Assembly: GCA_910577105.1 (NCBI GenBank)
Contig: CAJTMB010000002.1
Span: 62,001 to 126,000 of the forward strand
Direction: 5' to 3'
DNA from: an uncultured Lachnospiraceae bacterium
GTDB taxonomy: Bacteria > Bacillota > Clostridia > Lachnospirales > Lachnospiraceae
DNA: 64,000 nt
The notes under the pieces are model-generated. The model was given only the letters and a program-made list of their open reading frames with translations. It had not been told where the DNA came from and searched no databases. The translations under genes and the position numbers were made by a program. Numbering within the stretch: position 1 is the first letter of the stretch; each line of letters begins with the position of its first letter. Of this stretch, positions 27,551 to 36,668 are shown one piece after another.

Positions 27551-27583
27551 TTCCCCAATACCTTTCTTTATTATTGTTCTTTC

Positions 27584-28366
27584 TCACACTACCGTAAAAG
27601 GGCTTTTTTCCTCAGCCATACAGACGGTAATCCCGGGCAGGTTTCTTTCAAAATAGTCCTTCATATAAGGAACAAAAAGTTTTTCCAGCCCGAAATGGCC
27701 CGCATCAATGACAGAAATGCCCTGTGCCACCAAATCAATTCCCATATGATGGTCAATATCCCCTGAGATAAGCACATCCACCCCTGCCCGCAGGGCTGCC
27801 GGTACAACCGACTTTGCCGAGCCGGGGGAAACTGCCGCTACCTCTGCCTTTTCTTCCAAATTCCCATACGCCCTGACTGCCGGCAGTCGAAAAACTTTTT
27901 TTACATATTCGGCACACTCCAAAAGCGTCATCGCTTGCGGCAGGCTGCCATACCTTCCGATGCCCTCTTTGGATATGTCATCCTCATATGTCACATCAAG
28001 TACCTGCCTGTTTTTTAACAGCAGTTCGTCTGCTGCTGCATCCGCCATTCCCATCACGTCAAAATTGGTGTGCATGGCTATATAACAGATGTCCGACCGT
28101 ATCAGCTTTAAAAGCCGCCTGCCCACAAAGTCCTCCTCCGTAATGCGCTTTATGGGTGAAAAAATAAGCGGATGGTGCGAAAGCAGCATATCCGCTCCCG
28201 CTTCAACGGCATCTTCCACCACCTCGTCAGTGGCGTCCACTGCCAAATACACCTTCCTTATTTCTTTGTCCTTTCTGCCTGCCAAAAGCCCTACATTATC
28301 CCAGCTCTCCGCAAATTTAAATGGGGCAAGTATCTCTAGCCTCTCCATGATTTTTGCACAATTCAT
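27584..28366 (-). CDS. Nif3-like dinuclear metal centre protein (YqfO)
   Basis: 260 residues. Family motifs: ESWDNVGLLAG near 21, LLSHHPLIF near 60, AMHTNFD near 97 and GHFGLEKLFVP near 220, with conserved His/Asp/Glu ligands for two metals. Assembles as a hexamer ring. It is next to trmK, a common arrangement in Bacillota. The exact enzymatic role is not settled for the family. Confidence 0.92.
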   Translation of the reverse strand: MNCAKIMERLEILAPFKFAESWDNVGLLAGRKDKEIRKVYLAVDATDEVVEDAVEAGADMLLSHHPLIFSPIKRITEEDFVGRRLLKLIRSDICYIAMHTNFDVMGMADAAADELLLKNRQVLDVTYEDDISKEGIGRYGSLPQAMTLLECAEYVKKVFRLPAVRAYGNLEEKAEVAAVSPGSAKSVVPAALRAGVDVLISGDIDHHMGIDLVAQGISVIDAGHFGLEKLFVPYMKDYFERNLPGITVCMAEEKSPFTVV

Positions 28367-28378
28367 ACAGACACTCCT

Positions 28379-29146
28379 TTATTTCCCGTAGAGCATCAGG
28401 CATTCTGCAATATCAGCCAAATCAGCCTCTACCTCCTGCCTGCGTTTTTCCGTCCTCTGCCTTGTATCCTGTCCCGTTCCTTCCATGCCTTCTCTGCTCA
28501 TGTCCATTTTAGACAGGATTGTTTTGTTTCTTTGCTCCAAAACCATTAGATATTCCCGTAATACCGGATTTTTTGCAGCCAGCAGCAATGGACCGAAACT
28601 GTCCTCCAGCCGCTGCCTTGTTTCCTCCTGCAATGCTTTCCGGGTCTTTGGGTTCGTATCCGCTGCTGTATTTTGGGGTACCGCCTTTATAACAGGATAA
28701 AATTTGCCGTCCTCTTTTATGATATCTTCCTGCACAATTTGCAGTCCATGCTCCCTTAAGTATCTCCGGAAAAGAGCATGCTCCGACTGTGGCTGCAAAA
28801 TCAATTCTTTCATCAGCCTGATTTTCCCCTCTCCCTCTGAAAGAATTTTCATCATCAAACGCCCGCCCATACCGGCGCAAATCAAAGTGTCCGCTTCACC
28901 GGGCCGAAGCGCCGCAACACCGTCGGAAAGCCTTGTCTCTATGTATTCGCAAAATCCGCTTGCCTGAATATGTTCTTTTGCCCTTTTAAGCGGTCCGGTC
29001 CGCACGTCCATGGCATAGACCTTCGGTGCAATATGATGCCTGCAAAGATAAATGGATACAAAGCCATGGTCACATCCAACATCGGCAGCCGTGTTTCCCG
29101 GTGTCACCATATCCGCTATGGCTTTTAATCGTTTTGACAATTCCAT
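28379..29146 (-). CDS. trmK: tRNA (adenine22-N1)-methyltransferase
   Basis: 255 residues. SAM-binding motif ADVGCDHGFVSIYL near 18-31 and MDVRTGPLKRA, then LICAGMGGRLMMKIL, typical of TrmK, which methylates A22 of tRNA. C-terminal coiled region. It sits between rpoD and nif3, its usual neighbours. Confidence 0.92.
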   Translation of the reverse strand: MELSKRLKAIADMVTPGNTAADVGCDHGFVSIYLCRHHIAPKVYAMDVRTGPLKRAKEHIQASGFCEYIETRLSDGVAALRPGEADTLICAGMGGRLMMKILSEGEGKIRLMKELILQPQSEHALFRRYLREHGLQIVQEDIIKEDGKFYPVIKAVPQNTAADTNPKTRKALQEETRQRLEDSFGPLLLAAKNPVLREYLMVLEQRNKTILSKMDMSREGMEGTGQDTRQRTEKRRQEVEADLADIAECLMLYGK

Positions 29147-29151
29147 GGCTT

Positions 29152-30264
29152 TTAATCCAGATAATCCTTTAGCTTACGGCTTCTGCTGGGATGCCGCAGC
29201 TTTCTGAGCGCCTTTGCCTCAATCTGCCGGATACGCTCACGGGTCACGTTAAATTCTTTCCCTACTTCCTCCAGCGTACGCGCCCTGCCGTCATCCAGCC
29301 CAAACCTTAAACGGAGAACCTTCTGCTCTCTTTCTGTCAGTGTGCCGAGCACCTCCACAAGCTGTTCTTTTAAAAGGGTAAAAGCTGCCGCATCCGCAGG
29401 CACCGGCACATTGTCATCCTGTATAAAATCACCCAGATGGCTGTCCTCTTCTTCCCCAATCGGGGTTTCCAGCGAAACCGGTTCCTGACTGATTTTAAGA
29501 ATTTCACGCACACGGTCAACAGGCATGTTCATTTCAACTGCAATCTCCTCCGGAGAAGGCTCCCTGCCCAATTCCTGCAAAAGCTGACGGCTGACGCGAA
29601 TCAGCTTGTTAATCGTTTCCACCATATGCACCGGAATCCTGATGGTTCTTGCCTGGTCAGCAATCGCCCTCGTTATGGCCTGTCTAATCCACCATGTGGC
29701 ATATGTGGAAAATTTATACCCTTTCCTGTAGTCGAACTTTTCCACTGCCTTAATCAGTCCAAGGTTACCTTCCTGAATCAAATCCAAAAACAGCATTCCG
29801 CGCCCTACATAACGTTTGGCGATACTGACTACCAGCCTTAAATTTGCTTCTGCAAGCCTTTTCTTTGCTTCCTGGTCTCCAAGCTCCATCTTTTTGGCAA
29901 GCTCAATCTCCTCCTCTGCCGACAGAAGCGGAACTTTTCCGATTTCTTTCAGATACATTCTGACGGGGTCTTCAATGCTGACGCCGTCCGGTACGGAAAG
30001 GTCAATGTTTTCCACATCGACATCCTCTTCCTCCATAAGCACAATTTCTTCATCGCTGACATCATCTTCTTCCGTAATTCGGAGGACATCGACATTATTC
30101 TGCTCCAAAGCCTCTAAAATCTTATCAAACTGTTCTTCTTCGAGCGGCATATCATGAAAGAAATCATTGATTTCCTGATATTCCAATACATTCTTTTTCT
30201 TCTTTGCAACGGCCAGGAGTTCTTTGATTTTCTCCTCAAACCTTGCCTGTGTGTTTTCGTCCAT
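29152..30264 (-). CDS. rpoD: Primary sigma factor RpoD/SigA
   Basis: 370 residues. Region 1.1 and a short acidic linker, then region 1.2 (DPVRMYLKEIGKVPLLSAEEE), region 2 with FSTYATWWIRQAITRAIADQ (-10 recognition), region 3, and region 4.2 with RERIRQIEAKALRKLRHPSR (-35 recognition). It directs RNA polymerase to housekeeping promoters. Follows dnaG, as in the classical macromolecular-synthesis operon. Confidence 0.97.
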   Translation of the reverse strand: MDENTQARFEEKIKELLAVAKKKKNVLEYQEINDFFHDMPLEEEQFDKILEALEQNNVDVLRITEEDDVSDEEIVLMEEEDVDVENIDLSVPDGVSIEDPVRMYLKEIGKVPLLSAEEEIELAKKMELGDQEAKKRLAEANLRLVVSIAKRYVGRGMLFLDLIQEGNLGLIKAVEKFDYRKGYKFSTYATWWIRQAITRAIADQARTIRIPVHMVETINKLIRVSRQLLQELGREPSPEEIAVEMNMPVDRVREILKISQEPVSLETPIGEEEDSHLGDFIQDDNVPVPADAAAFTLLKEQLVEVLGTLTEREQKVLRLRFGLDDGRARTLEEVGKEFNVTRERIRQIEAKALRKLRHPSRSRKLKDYLD

Positions 30265-30303
30265 TTGGTTTCCATCCTTTCGAAACGTAGTAGTAGTATA
30301 GCC

Positions 30304-32076
30304 TTAATCCAAAGAAATATGCGTTTTGCTAAGTTCTTCCAATGCCTTTTTACCAGCAATTACCTGCTTTAGCGCATCCATATCACTCCCAAGCTTTTCG
30401 GAATAATATTCATAACTGTTTTTTTTAACGGCATACAGAATATCATGGAATGCCCTTTCCTTTTCCTGCTTTGTCTCAAGAGCTTCCACTTTGGTGTTGA
30501 ACAACGCTGCCGTCTGCCGCTGCTCTTCTTCATCTTCAAACATACTGACTATGCCTGCTGGGTTATAGTTTCCCGTCTCCATATCCGCGAACAGGCGCTC
30601 CGCAACCTTTTGGTATAATTCCTCCGTAAAGTCGGAAGGTGCAATATACTTTGCAATTTTAGGATAAACGGCGGGATAATCCGTAATCCAGGTAAGCAGC
30701 ATACGCTGAACCTTTTTACTGTTCTCTTCAGACGTATTTTTTTTGGCCACACCTGATTTAGGCCGCCTAATCTGTCCTGTAAGACCGTTCCGGGCAGCAT
30801 AGGACGCCACCAGCTTTCTCAGGTTTTCAAAACCGATGTGATACTTGTCCGCCACCGCTTCCAGATAATTCTCCCTTTCTACTTCTATCTCAAATCCGCA
30901 AAGTTTCTTTGCAATTTCTTTGTGGAATCTGGTTTTACTTTCCGGGTCTTTTTCGTCCACATCCCGCTCCAGTATCCGGATTTCAAACAGAAAACTGTTT
31001 TCCGCATTGTCAATCCTCTCCTGAAAAGCTTCCGTCCCCAGATTCTTGATAAACTCATCCGGGTCTTTATAGGGATGCATATTGATGACTTTCCCCGACA
31101 ATCCTGCTTCCCTCAGTATGGCTATTGCCCGAAGCGCCGCATTGACCCCGGCTCCGTCGCTGTCATAGGCCAGCAGCACATTTTCGGTATACCGTCCAAG
31201 CAGGCTTGCCTGCCCCGTCGTGAAAGCCGTGCCAAGGGATGCCGCCGCCTGGGTAAAACCGGCCTGATGCAGGGAAATCACATCCATATAACCTTCACAC
31301 AGTATTATGTTCCCGGCGCGCGCCGTCCTTGCAAAGTTCAGTCCGTACAAATTCCTGCTCTTGTCAAAGACCGGGGTTTCCGGTGAATTGAGGTATTTGG
31401 GTTCTCCTTCTCCCATAACCCTGCCGCCAAAACCAATGACCCGGTGGTTAATATCCTGTATGGGAAACATGACCCTGTTCCAGAACTTGTCATGCATGCC
31501 ATACCGCTCGTCAAAACTTGCAAGCCCGGCCTCCTGTACCAGTTTCCCGTCATATCCCTTTTTCTTTAAATACATGGTCAAATCATCACTGGTTTTATTT
31601 GCAAAACCAAGACCAAATTTTTTCATGGTTTCCTCAGTCAGTTTTCTGCCGCTTAGATACCGGTATCCGATTTCTCCCTGTCTGGCACGAAGCTGATAAT
31701 AAAAATACTTTGCAGCTTCCTTATTTACTTCCAGAAGCCTTGCCCTGTGATTCTCTTTTTTTCTCATTTCCTCGGAGCGTTCCACCTCAGGCAGGTTGAC
31801 CCCTGCCCTTTCCGCCAGCGTTTTAATGGCCTCCCCAAAGGAATAATTTTCATAATTCATCAAAAAGGTAAACACATTACCGCCGGCGCCACAGCCAAAG
31901 CAGTAATACATCTGCTTGCTGCCGGATACGGAGAAAGAAGGGGATTTCTCATTATGAAAAGGACACAGGCCGAAATAACTGGCGCCCTTTTTCTGTAGTT
32001 TCACATATCCGGATATTACATCCACAATATCATTTTTTATTCTGACTTCTTCTATCAGTTCATCTGGATAATACAT
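30304..32076 (-). CDS. dnaG: DNA primase
   Basis: 590 residues. CHC2 zinc finger (CPFHNEKSPSFS, YYCFGCGAGG) at residues 39-65, the catalytic Toprim fold (IILCEGYMDVISLHQAGF, LLAYDSDGAG) near 255-310, and a C-terminal DnaB-binding region. Makes RNA primers for replication. Between dgt and rpoD. A second, element-encoded Toprim protein lies at the right edge of the window. Confidence 0.97.
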   Translation of the reverse strand: MYYPDELIEEVRIKNDIVDVISGYVKLQKKGASYFGLCPFHNEKSPSFSVSGSKQMYYCFGCGAGGNVFTFLMNYENYSFGEAIKTLAERAGVNLPEVERSEEMRKKENHRARLLEVNKEAAKYFYYQLRARQGEIGYRYLSGRKLTEETMKKFGLGFANKTSDDLTMYLKKKGYDGKLVQEAGLASFDERYGMHDKFWNRVMFPIQDINHRVIGFGGRVMGEGEPKYLNSPETPVFDKSRNLYGLNFARTARAGNIILCEGYMDVISLHQAGFTQAAASLGTAFTTGQASLLGRYTENVLLAYDSDGAGVNAALRAIAILREAGLSGKVINMHPYKDPDEFIKNLGTEAFQERIDNAENSFLFEIRILERDVDEKDPESKTRFHKEIAKKLCGFEIEVERENYLEAVADKYHIGFENLRKLVASYAARNGLTGQIRRPKSGVAKKNTSEENSKKVQRMLLTWITDYPAVYPKIAKYIAPSDFTEELYQKVAERLFADMETGNYNPAGIVSMFEDEEEQRQTAALFNTKVEALETKQEKERAFHDILYAVKKNSYEYYSEKLGSDMDALKQVIAGKKALEELSKTHISLD

Positions 32077-32124
32077 GCTTGTCCTTCTCTTTTCCGGCGC
32101 GTTTGTTTGGTTTCTTCTTGTGTC

Positions 32125-33129
32125 TTATCCGTGCCAGGACTTAGGAATATATAATTCTTCGTAAATGGAAATGGCAAAACGGTCCGTCATGGCACTTATG
32201 TAATCACATACAATCCTTTCACGGGGCTCCCCTTTCTCCATCATATGAAGCAAATCTTTCGGGAGTTCATCAATATGCCCGAGATAATGGTGATAAAGTG
32301 TCTCTATAAGCTTTTCTGCCTTACTTTCCTCACTTTTTGCTTCCGGATTCTGGTATACGCGTTCAAACATAAACCTGCGCAGTTTACTCATGGCATCCCC
32401 CACCTGCTCCGACATCCGTATGTCGCCTGTCCCGAAACTGGTGGTTACAATATCATGGATAAAATGGTCAAGCCTTTCCCCTGTGGTATATCCTATCACA
32501 TCGCCGATTTCAGCAGGAACATCCGCTTCCGTCAGGATACCTCCCCGGATGGCATCGTCCATGTCATGGTGTATATAGGCTATTTTGTCTGACAGTCTGA
32601 CAATTTTTCCTTCTAAGGTATGCGGCATACTGGCTGTCTGGTGATTCAGGATGCCATCGCGAACCTCTTTGGTCAAATTAAGCCCCTGTCCGTTTTTTTC
32701 CAGCTTTTCCACAGTTCTAACGCTTTGTACGTTGTGCTCAAAACCATACGGACAGACTGCATTTAATGCCCTCTCTCCGGCATGTCCGAAAGGTGTATGC
32801 CCCAAATCGTGCCCCAGGGCTATCGCCTCCACCAAATCTTCATTCATGCGAAGCGCTTTGGCAATGGTGCGTGCATTCTGGGAAACCTCCAGGGTATGGG
32901 TCAGCCTTGTCCTGTAATGGTCCCCTTCCGGTGTCAGGAAAACCTGTGTTTTATCCTTAAGCCTCCTGAACGATTTGGAGTGAAGGATTCTGTCCCTGTC
33001 CCTCTGGAAAACCGGACGAATATCACACTGCTCTTCCTCCCTCTCCCTGCCCTCGGAATACATACTCAGCGCAGCATGGGGGCTTAGGTATTCTTTTTCC
33101 CACAATTCCAGTTGTTCCCTGATTGTCAT
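32125..33129 (-). CDS. dgt: Deoxyguanosinetriphosphate triphosphohydrolase-like protein
   Basis: 334 residues. HD fold: RLTHTLEVSQNAR, then GHDLGHTPFGHAGE near 103-116, and HDMDDAI. It removes triphosphate from dGTP or related dNTPs. Located upstream of dnaG and rpoD, as in many Clostridia. Confidence 0.92.
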   Translation of the reverse strand: MTIREQLELWEKEYLSPHAALSMYSEGREREEEQCDIRPVFQRDRDRILHSKSFRRLKDKTQVFLTPEGDHYRTRLTHTLEVSQNARTIAKALRMNEDLVEAIALGHDLGHTPFGHAGERALNAVCPYGFEHNVQSVRTVEKLEKNGQGLNLTKEVRDGILNHQTASMPHTLEGKIVRLSDKIAYIHHDMDDAIRGGILTEADVPAEIGDVIGYTTGERLDHFIHDIVTTSFGTGDIRMSEQVGDAMSKLRRFMFERVYQNPEAKSEESKAEKLIETLYHHYLGHIDELPKDLLHMMEKGEPRERIVCDYISAMTDRFAISIYEELYIPKSWHG

Positions 33130-33232
33130 ATCTAACGCCTTTCTACGCCATTTGCGGCAGACAACACAGCTTGTTACACAACCTAAAACTCTCTACCTTT
33201 AATATTCTGCACCAAAAGATAAACTCCTTTTT

Positions 33233-34135
33233 TTATCTGCATATATCATAAATAAATTCCGCATTTTTATCCATGGCCTCATAAGCCGTCTTAAACGGCG
33301 ACATTTGGAACACATGCCACATTCCCTCAAAATGGTCAAGCCTGACAGATACATTTGCCTCCACCATCCTTCTGTGAAGCTGTATCGAATCACTGAGCAG
33401 AATTTCATTGTCCCCCACCTGTATATAAGTAGGCGGAAACCCCTCAAAATCTCCAAACAGGGGCGAAATATACGGATTATCAAGCTTTTCTCCAATACCG
33501 GCCGTATATGCCGCAATCATCCTGTTAATATATTCTTTATCAAGAACCGGGTCTATCCGGGCGTTTGTTTCATGGGTCTCCCCCGATGATGTCAAGTCCG
33601 TCCATGGGGACATCAAAACAATTCCCCTGGGAAGAAGCCTGTCCTCATCTTTTAATTTTAAGGTCAGGGCAAGCGCGAGGTTACCGCCGGCAGAGTCCCC
33701 GACTAAGATAATATCCCTGGCGCCATAACCCAAAAGCATCAGATAGTTCCATACCTTCATGGCGTCCTGCAGCGCAGCGGGATAAGGATGTTCCGGCGCC
33801 AGCCTGTAATCAAAGCTTAAGACATCCATGGAAGTGGTTGCCGCCAGTTTGGCCGTCAATGTCCTGCCATACAGGCAGCTTCCCGTAGAATACCCTCCCC
33901 CGTGACAATATAAAAGCACATATTTTTTCATGTGTGCGCGGTTTACGCACGCCCATTCCCCATGGATTCCATCCATGTCCACTTCCGTATAGGAAACCTC
34001 CCTGCTGTTTCCAAAAAGCGCCCCGATATGGTCCTGGGACTGGCGGTGCTTTTCTATATCGGTATTTTCCACCATGCCATGCACCCTTTTGATAAGCTGC
34101 ATTAAATTTTGATTTCTTTTCTCGTTAAAAGCCAT
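33233..34135 (-). CDS. Alpha/beta hydrolase (hormone-sensitive-lipase type esterase)
   Basis: 300 residues. Oxyanion hole HGGGYSTGS near 81 and nucleophile GDSAGGN near 148; the DPVLDKEY stretch and the acid/His in the C-terminal third (FEGMWHVFQ) complete the triad. Usually hydrolyses short acyl esters. Third gene of a set with DUF6320 and a condensation-like acetyltransferase; such sets recur in Lachnospiraceae. Substrate unknown. Confidence 0.88.
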   Translation of the reverse strand: MAFNEKRNQNLMQLIKRVHGMVENTDIEKHRQSQDHIGALFGNSREVSYTEVDMDGIHGEWACVNRAHMKKYVLLYCHGGGYSTGSCLYGRTLTAKLAATTSMDVLSFDYRLAPEHPYPAALQDAMKVWNYLMLLGYGARDIILVGDSAGGNLALALTLKLKDEDRLLPRGIVLMSPWTDLTSSGETHETNARIDPVLDKEYINRMIAAYTAGIGEKLDNPYISPLFGDFEGFPPTYIQVGDNEILLSDSIQLHRRMVEANVSVRLDHFEGMWHVFQMSPFKTAYEAMDKNAEFIYDICR

Positions 34136-34168
34136 TTTCCTCTTCTCCTATCTGCTCTCCCGTATTTC

Positions 34169-34873
34169 TCAGAAATGCAGTCTTCTGCGCACCGCGTTCC
34201 GAAGCCTTGTCATTGAAAGCAGGGTTATCAGCGTAATGTCAATAATAACACAGACGGTCAGCACCACTGCGGACCAGACAAGCTGTACCGCCCCATGCAG
34301 ATACCAGTCAATCAATATTTCCAGTCCGATACAAAGTATCCCCACTGCCGTGAATATATACAGTGATGTTGTCAGAAATGTACACGGCAGTTTTTTGACA
34401 CAGAGTGTGAAAGCCTCCGCAACACACACTGCCAGTATCGTAACAGGAAGGGCCAGCCCGAAAAACCAGGCATCAGTTCTTAAGGCAAATGTAATCAGGT
34501 ACAGGTATACGCCGATGGAAATTCCGTCTAACAGCAAAGATGTATATATGGATAAGTTCGAATAAATCACCACAGGAATAAAAAGTACCCATACAATCAA
34601 ACAGGCTCCGATGACAAACAAAGACCAGGCTGCGCCCTTAAATACAAAAAGATTCAACAAACCGCAGGTAATACCTGCCGCCACTAAAACCACCGTAAGC
34701 AGAATGCCGAAATCTTTTCTTTTAACCTTTTCCACCTGTCCCTTTTTCTCAGGAAACGGGGATTCCTCCACCCCCTCCGCCGGATTTCGCGGATTGTACA
34801 CAGGCGTATTGCACAAAGGACATTCCTTTAAGGACCCATCCAGTTCCACGCCGCAATTCACACAATAAGACAT
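34169..34873 (-). CDS. DUF6320 zinc-ribbon membrane protein
   Basis: 234 residues. N-terminal zinc ribbon with two CxxC pairs (YCVNCGVEL, ECPLCNTPV), then a linker, then about six membrane spans from residue 65 on. ATG 34873 is preferred, with GAGG upstream. Function unknown. It sits between the esterase and the acetyltransferase-like gene. Confidence 0.78.
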   Translation of the reverse strand: MSYCVNCGVELDGSLKECPLCNTPVYNPRNPAEGVEESPFPEKKGQVEKVKRKDFGILLTVVLVAAGITCGLLNLFVFKGAAWSLFVIGACLIVWVLFIPVVIYSNLSIYTSLLLDGISIGVYLYLITFALRTDAWFFGLALPVTILAVCVAEAFTLCVKKLPCTFLTTSLYIFTAVGILCIGLEILIDWYLHGAVQLVWSAVVLTVCVIIDITLITLLSMTRLRNAVRRRLHF

Positions 34874-34958
34874 ATTTTTCCTCATTTCTGCGCACTTTTT
34901 TGCACAAAGCCATAATTTGGTTTACAAGTTTGTGCCAAGTGCGCCCGGACACAAACCC

Positions 34959-35057
34959 GCTTAAGAAATGTCTGCATAGCAGACATTTCTTAAGCGTGAG
35001 ACATAGAACTTCTTCGCGAAATGCCCTTTGGCATGAGTGTTAGAAGTTCTTCTCACG
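34959..35057. repeat. Palindromic intergenic repeat, copy 3
   Basis: A perfect 17-bp stem with a three-base loop (34959-34995) replaces the first two hairpins of the other copies. The long stem from GCGTGAGA (34994) to TCTCACGC (35057) is nearly identical to copy 1. Its right end makes the TGA stop of the acetyltransferase-like gene. Confidence 0.85.
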
Positions 35058-36339
35058 CTCTGTTGCTCTCTATTTTTACCGGAATACCGTCCCTCACCAG
35101 TTTCCTGAAAAAGTACCGCTCTACATCGGCCTCCATAATGCTGCTGGCAAAATTGATGGTCAGGGTATCCTCAAAACTGATAATGGCACAGTTGGTGCGG
35201 CTGGAAAAGGGTTGTCCCATGTAAATATCAAACCGCTCTATAAAGGGCTTCATGCTCTCCGGCACCTTTAAAGGTCCCATATTTGTAAGACCTGCCGATG
35301 AGTTTTTGTCCTGTACCTTGGTATAGAAGGTCCGCACCACAAAATCCTTGATAAACAAAGGTACTACCCGGATGAAAGGATTCCTCTGGGTGGATGCATT
35401 GGTGGTGATATCCCCTCTCAAAAATTTTTCATTTATATAATAACGCATGTAATTGTGGACATGCTCCACAATTTCCTCAAATGTATAGTCTCCCAGTCTG
35501 GGGTCAATGCCGGGATAAATCATGGTGATAAAGTTCCTCAGCGTTATAGAAGGAAAAAAACGCCTCAGATTGACCGGCATGGCAATCCTTACGGGGCGAA
35601 GCCCGAAATGGAAATCATTTTCCTGCTTTTGCATCAATGCATATAAAAGCACTGCATTCAGGTATTCCGTAATGGTGGCATTATATTTTTTTGCCACCTC
35701 CATTACCCTTGATACCGGCATAATGCCGTCAATAATATTGAGCGTATAAAACGGCTCCTTGGTTCCCCTCACCCGATAGGTCTTTTCACCGGGCCTGGGA
35801 GGCCGCACCTTGGAATTGGCATACTTCATATAAGCATCTTCCAGTTCTCCCGCTTTAGGCTCTTCATGAATGTCCAGCACAAAACCCCCGCAGTCTATCT
35901 CATGGCCCAGAAGCCTTAAATATTCCGCCGTTATCGTCTGCAAAACACACATACCGCCCGTACCGTCTCCCAGACTGTGATGCGCTTCAAGGGAAATCCT
36001 GCTCCCAAAATAATAAATCCTGATTAAATATCTGTTATTTGCCTTAAACGGCATGGGCATACAAGGATTCTTGATATCCGGCTGCACAAATGGTCCCGGT
36101 CTGTCGTTCGGTTCAAGATACCTCCAGAAAAGCCCTTTCCTGATGGCCGCCTTATAAGTGGGAAACCGGGGAAGCGCCCTGTTTACCGCCTCCTGCAGCA
36201 CTTCAGGCTTAATGTCCTCTTTGAGCACCACGGAAAGCCGGTAAACCGAAGAAAAATCCCTCCTCTGCAAAGTCGGATACACAATTGCGGATAAATCCAG
36301 TTTATACCATACCGATGGCGATTTCTTTTCTTCTCTCAT
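35053..36339 (-). CDS. Condensation-domain-like alcohol acetyltransferase family protein
   Basis: 428 residues. Acyltransferase fold with the active-site motif EAHHSLGDGTGG near 118 (HHxxxDG). Two half-domains; a C-terminal ISFEDTLTINFASS strand resembles that of condensation and CoA-dependent acetyltransferases. Probably makes an acyl ester in the envelope together with the esterase and DUF6320 proteins. The stop codon comes from the palindromic repeat, so the original C terminus may have been longer or shorter. Confidence 0.78.
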   Translation of the reverse strand: MREEKKSPSVWYKLDLSAIVYPTLQRRDFSSVYRLSVVLKEDIKPEVLQEAVNRALPRFPTYKAAIRKGLFWRYLEPNDRPGPFVQPDIKNPCMPMPFKANNRYLIRIYYFGSRISLEAHHSLGDGTGGMCVLQTITAEYLRLLGHEIDCGGFVLDIHEEPKAGELEDAYMKYANSKVRPPRPGEKTYRVRGTKEPFYTLNIIDGIMPVSRVMEVAKKYNATITEYLNAVLLYALMQKQENDFHFGLRPVRIAMPVNLRRFFPSITLRNFITMIYPGIDPRLGDYTFEEIVEHVHNYMRYYINEKFLRGDITTNASTQRNPFIRVVPLFIKDFVVRTFYTKVQDKNSSAGLTNMGPLKVPESMKPFIERFDIYMGQPFSSRTNCAIISFEDTLTINFASSIMEADVERYFFRKLVRDGIPVKIESNRA

Positions 36340-36380
36340 ATTTTCCTTTCAGACAATGCTTTTGTTTTATATAGCAGTTT

Positions 36381-36524
36381 TTATATTACTCGCATTTCAT
36401 GTATTTTTACCGCTTTTTGATAAGCTAAATCTAAAAATTCCCGAATCGGCAAACTTTCGGCGATGAAATTGATATCTTTTTTCAAAAGACACGTCATATC
36501 CCGAACCATATCCAAAGCAGTCAT
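36381..36524 (-). CDS. Small ORF, 47 residues, hypothetical
   Basis: ATG 36524, reading MTALDMVRDMTCLLKKDINF and ending EMRVI at TAA 36381. It has a plausible amphipathic, charged composition and no membrane span. Ribosome site weak (AGGA). Not recognised. It fills most of the gap between the acetyltransferase gene and the coiled-coil gene; the rest of that gap has only the terminator. Confidence 0.35.
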   Translation of the reverse strand: MTALDMVRDMTCLLKKDINFIAESLPIREFLDLAYQKAVKIHEMRVI

Positions 36525-36587
36525 AGATTCCTATCACAAAACAAGTTTTAAAATTATTATACACTAAATAAATAAAATTTGATACAG

Positions 36588-36622
36588 AAAAGACGAACCG
36601 TTAAGGTCCGTCCCTCTTTTTT
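36588..36622. terminator. Bidirectional terminator-like hairpin
   Basis: GACGAACC pairs with GGTCCGTC (one G-U) around a TTAA-type loop. T-rich tracts follow on both sides. On the minus strand it lies about 57 bases past the coiled-coil gene stop. Confidence 0.6.
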
Positions 36623-36668
36623 CATCGAGCCCGGATGGAAACAAGTTAATGCCGGTATATCCTGCTGC

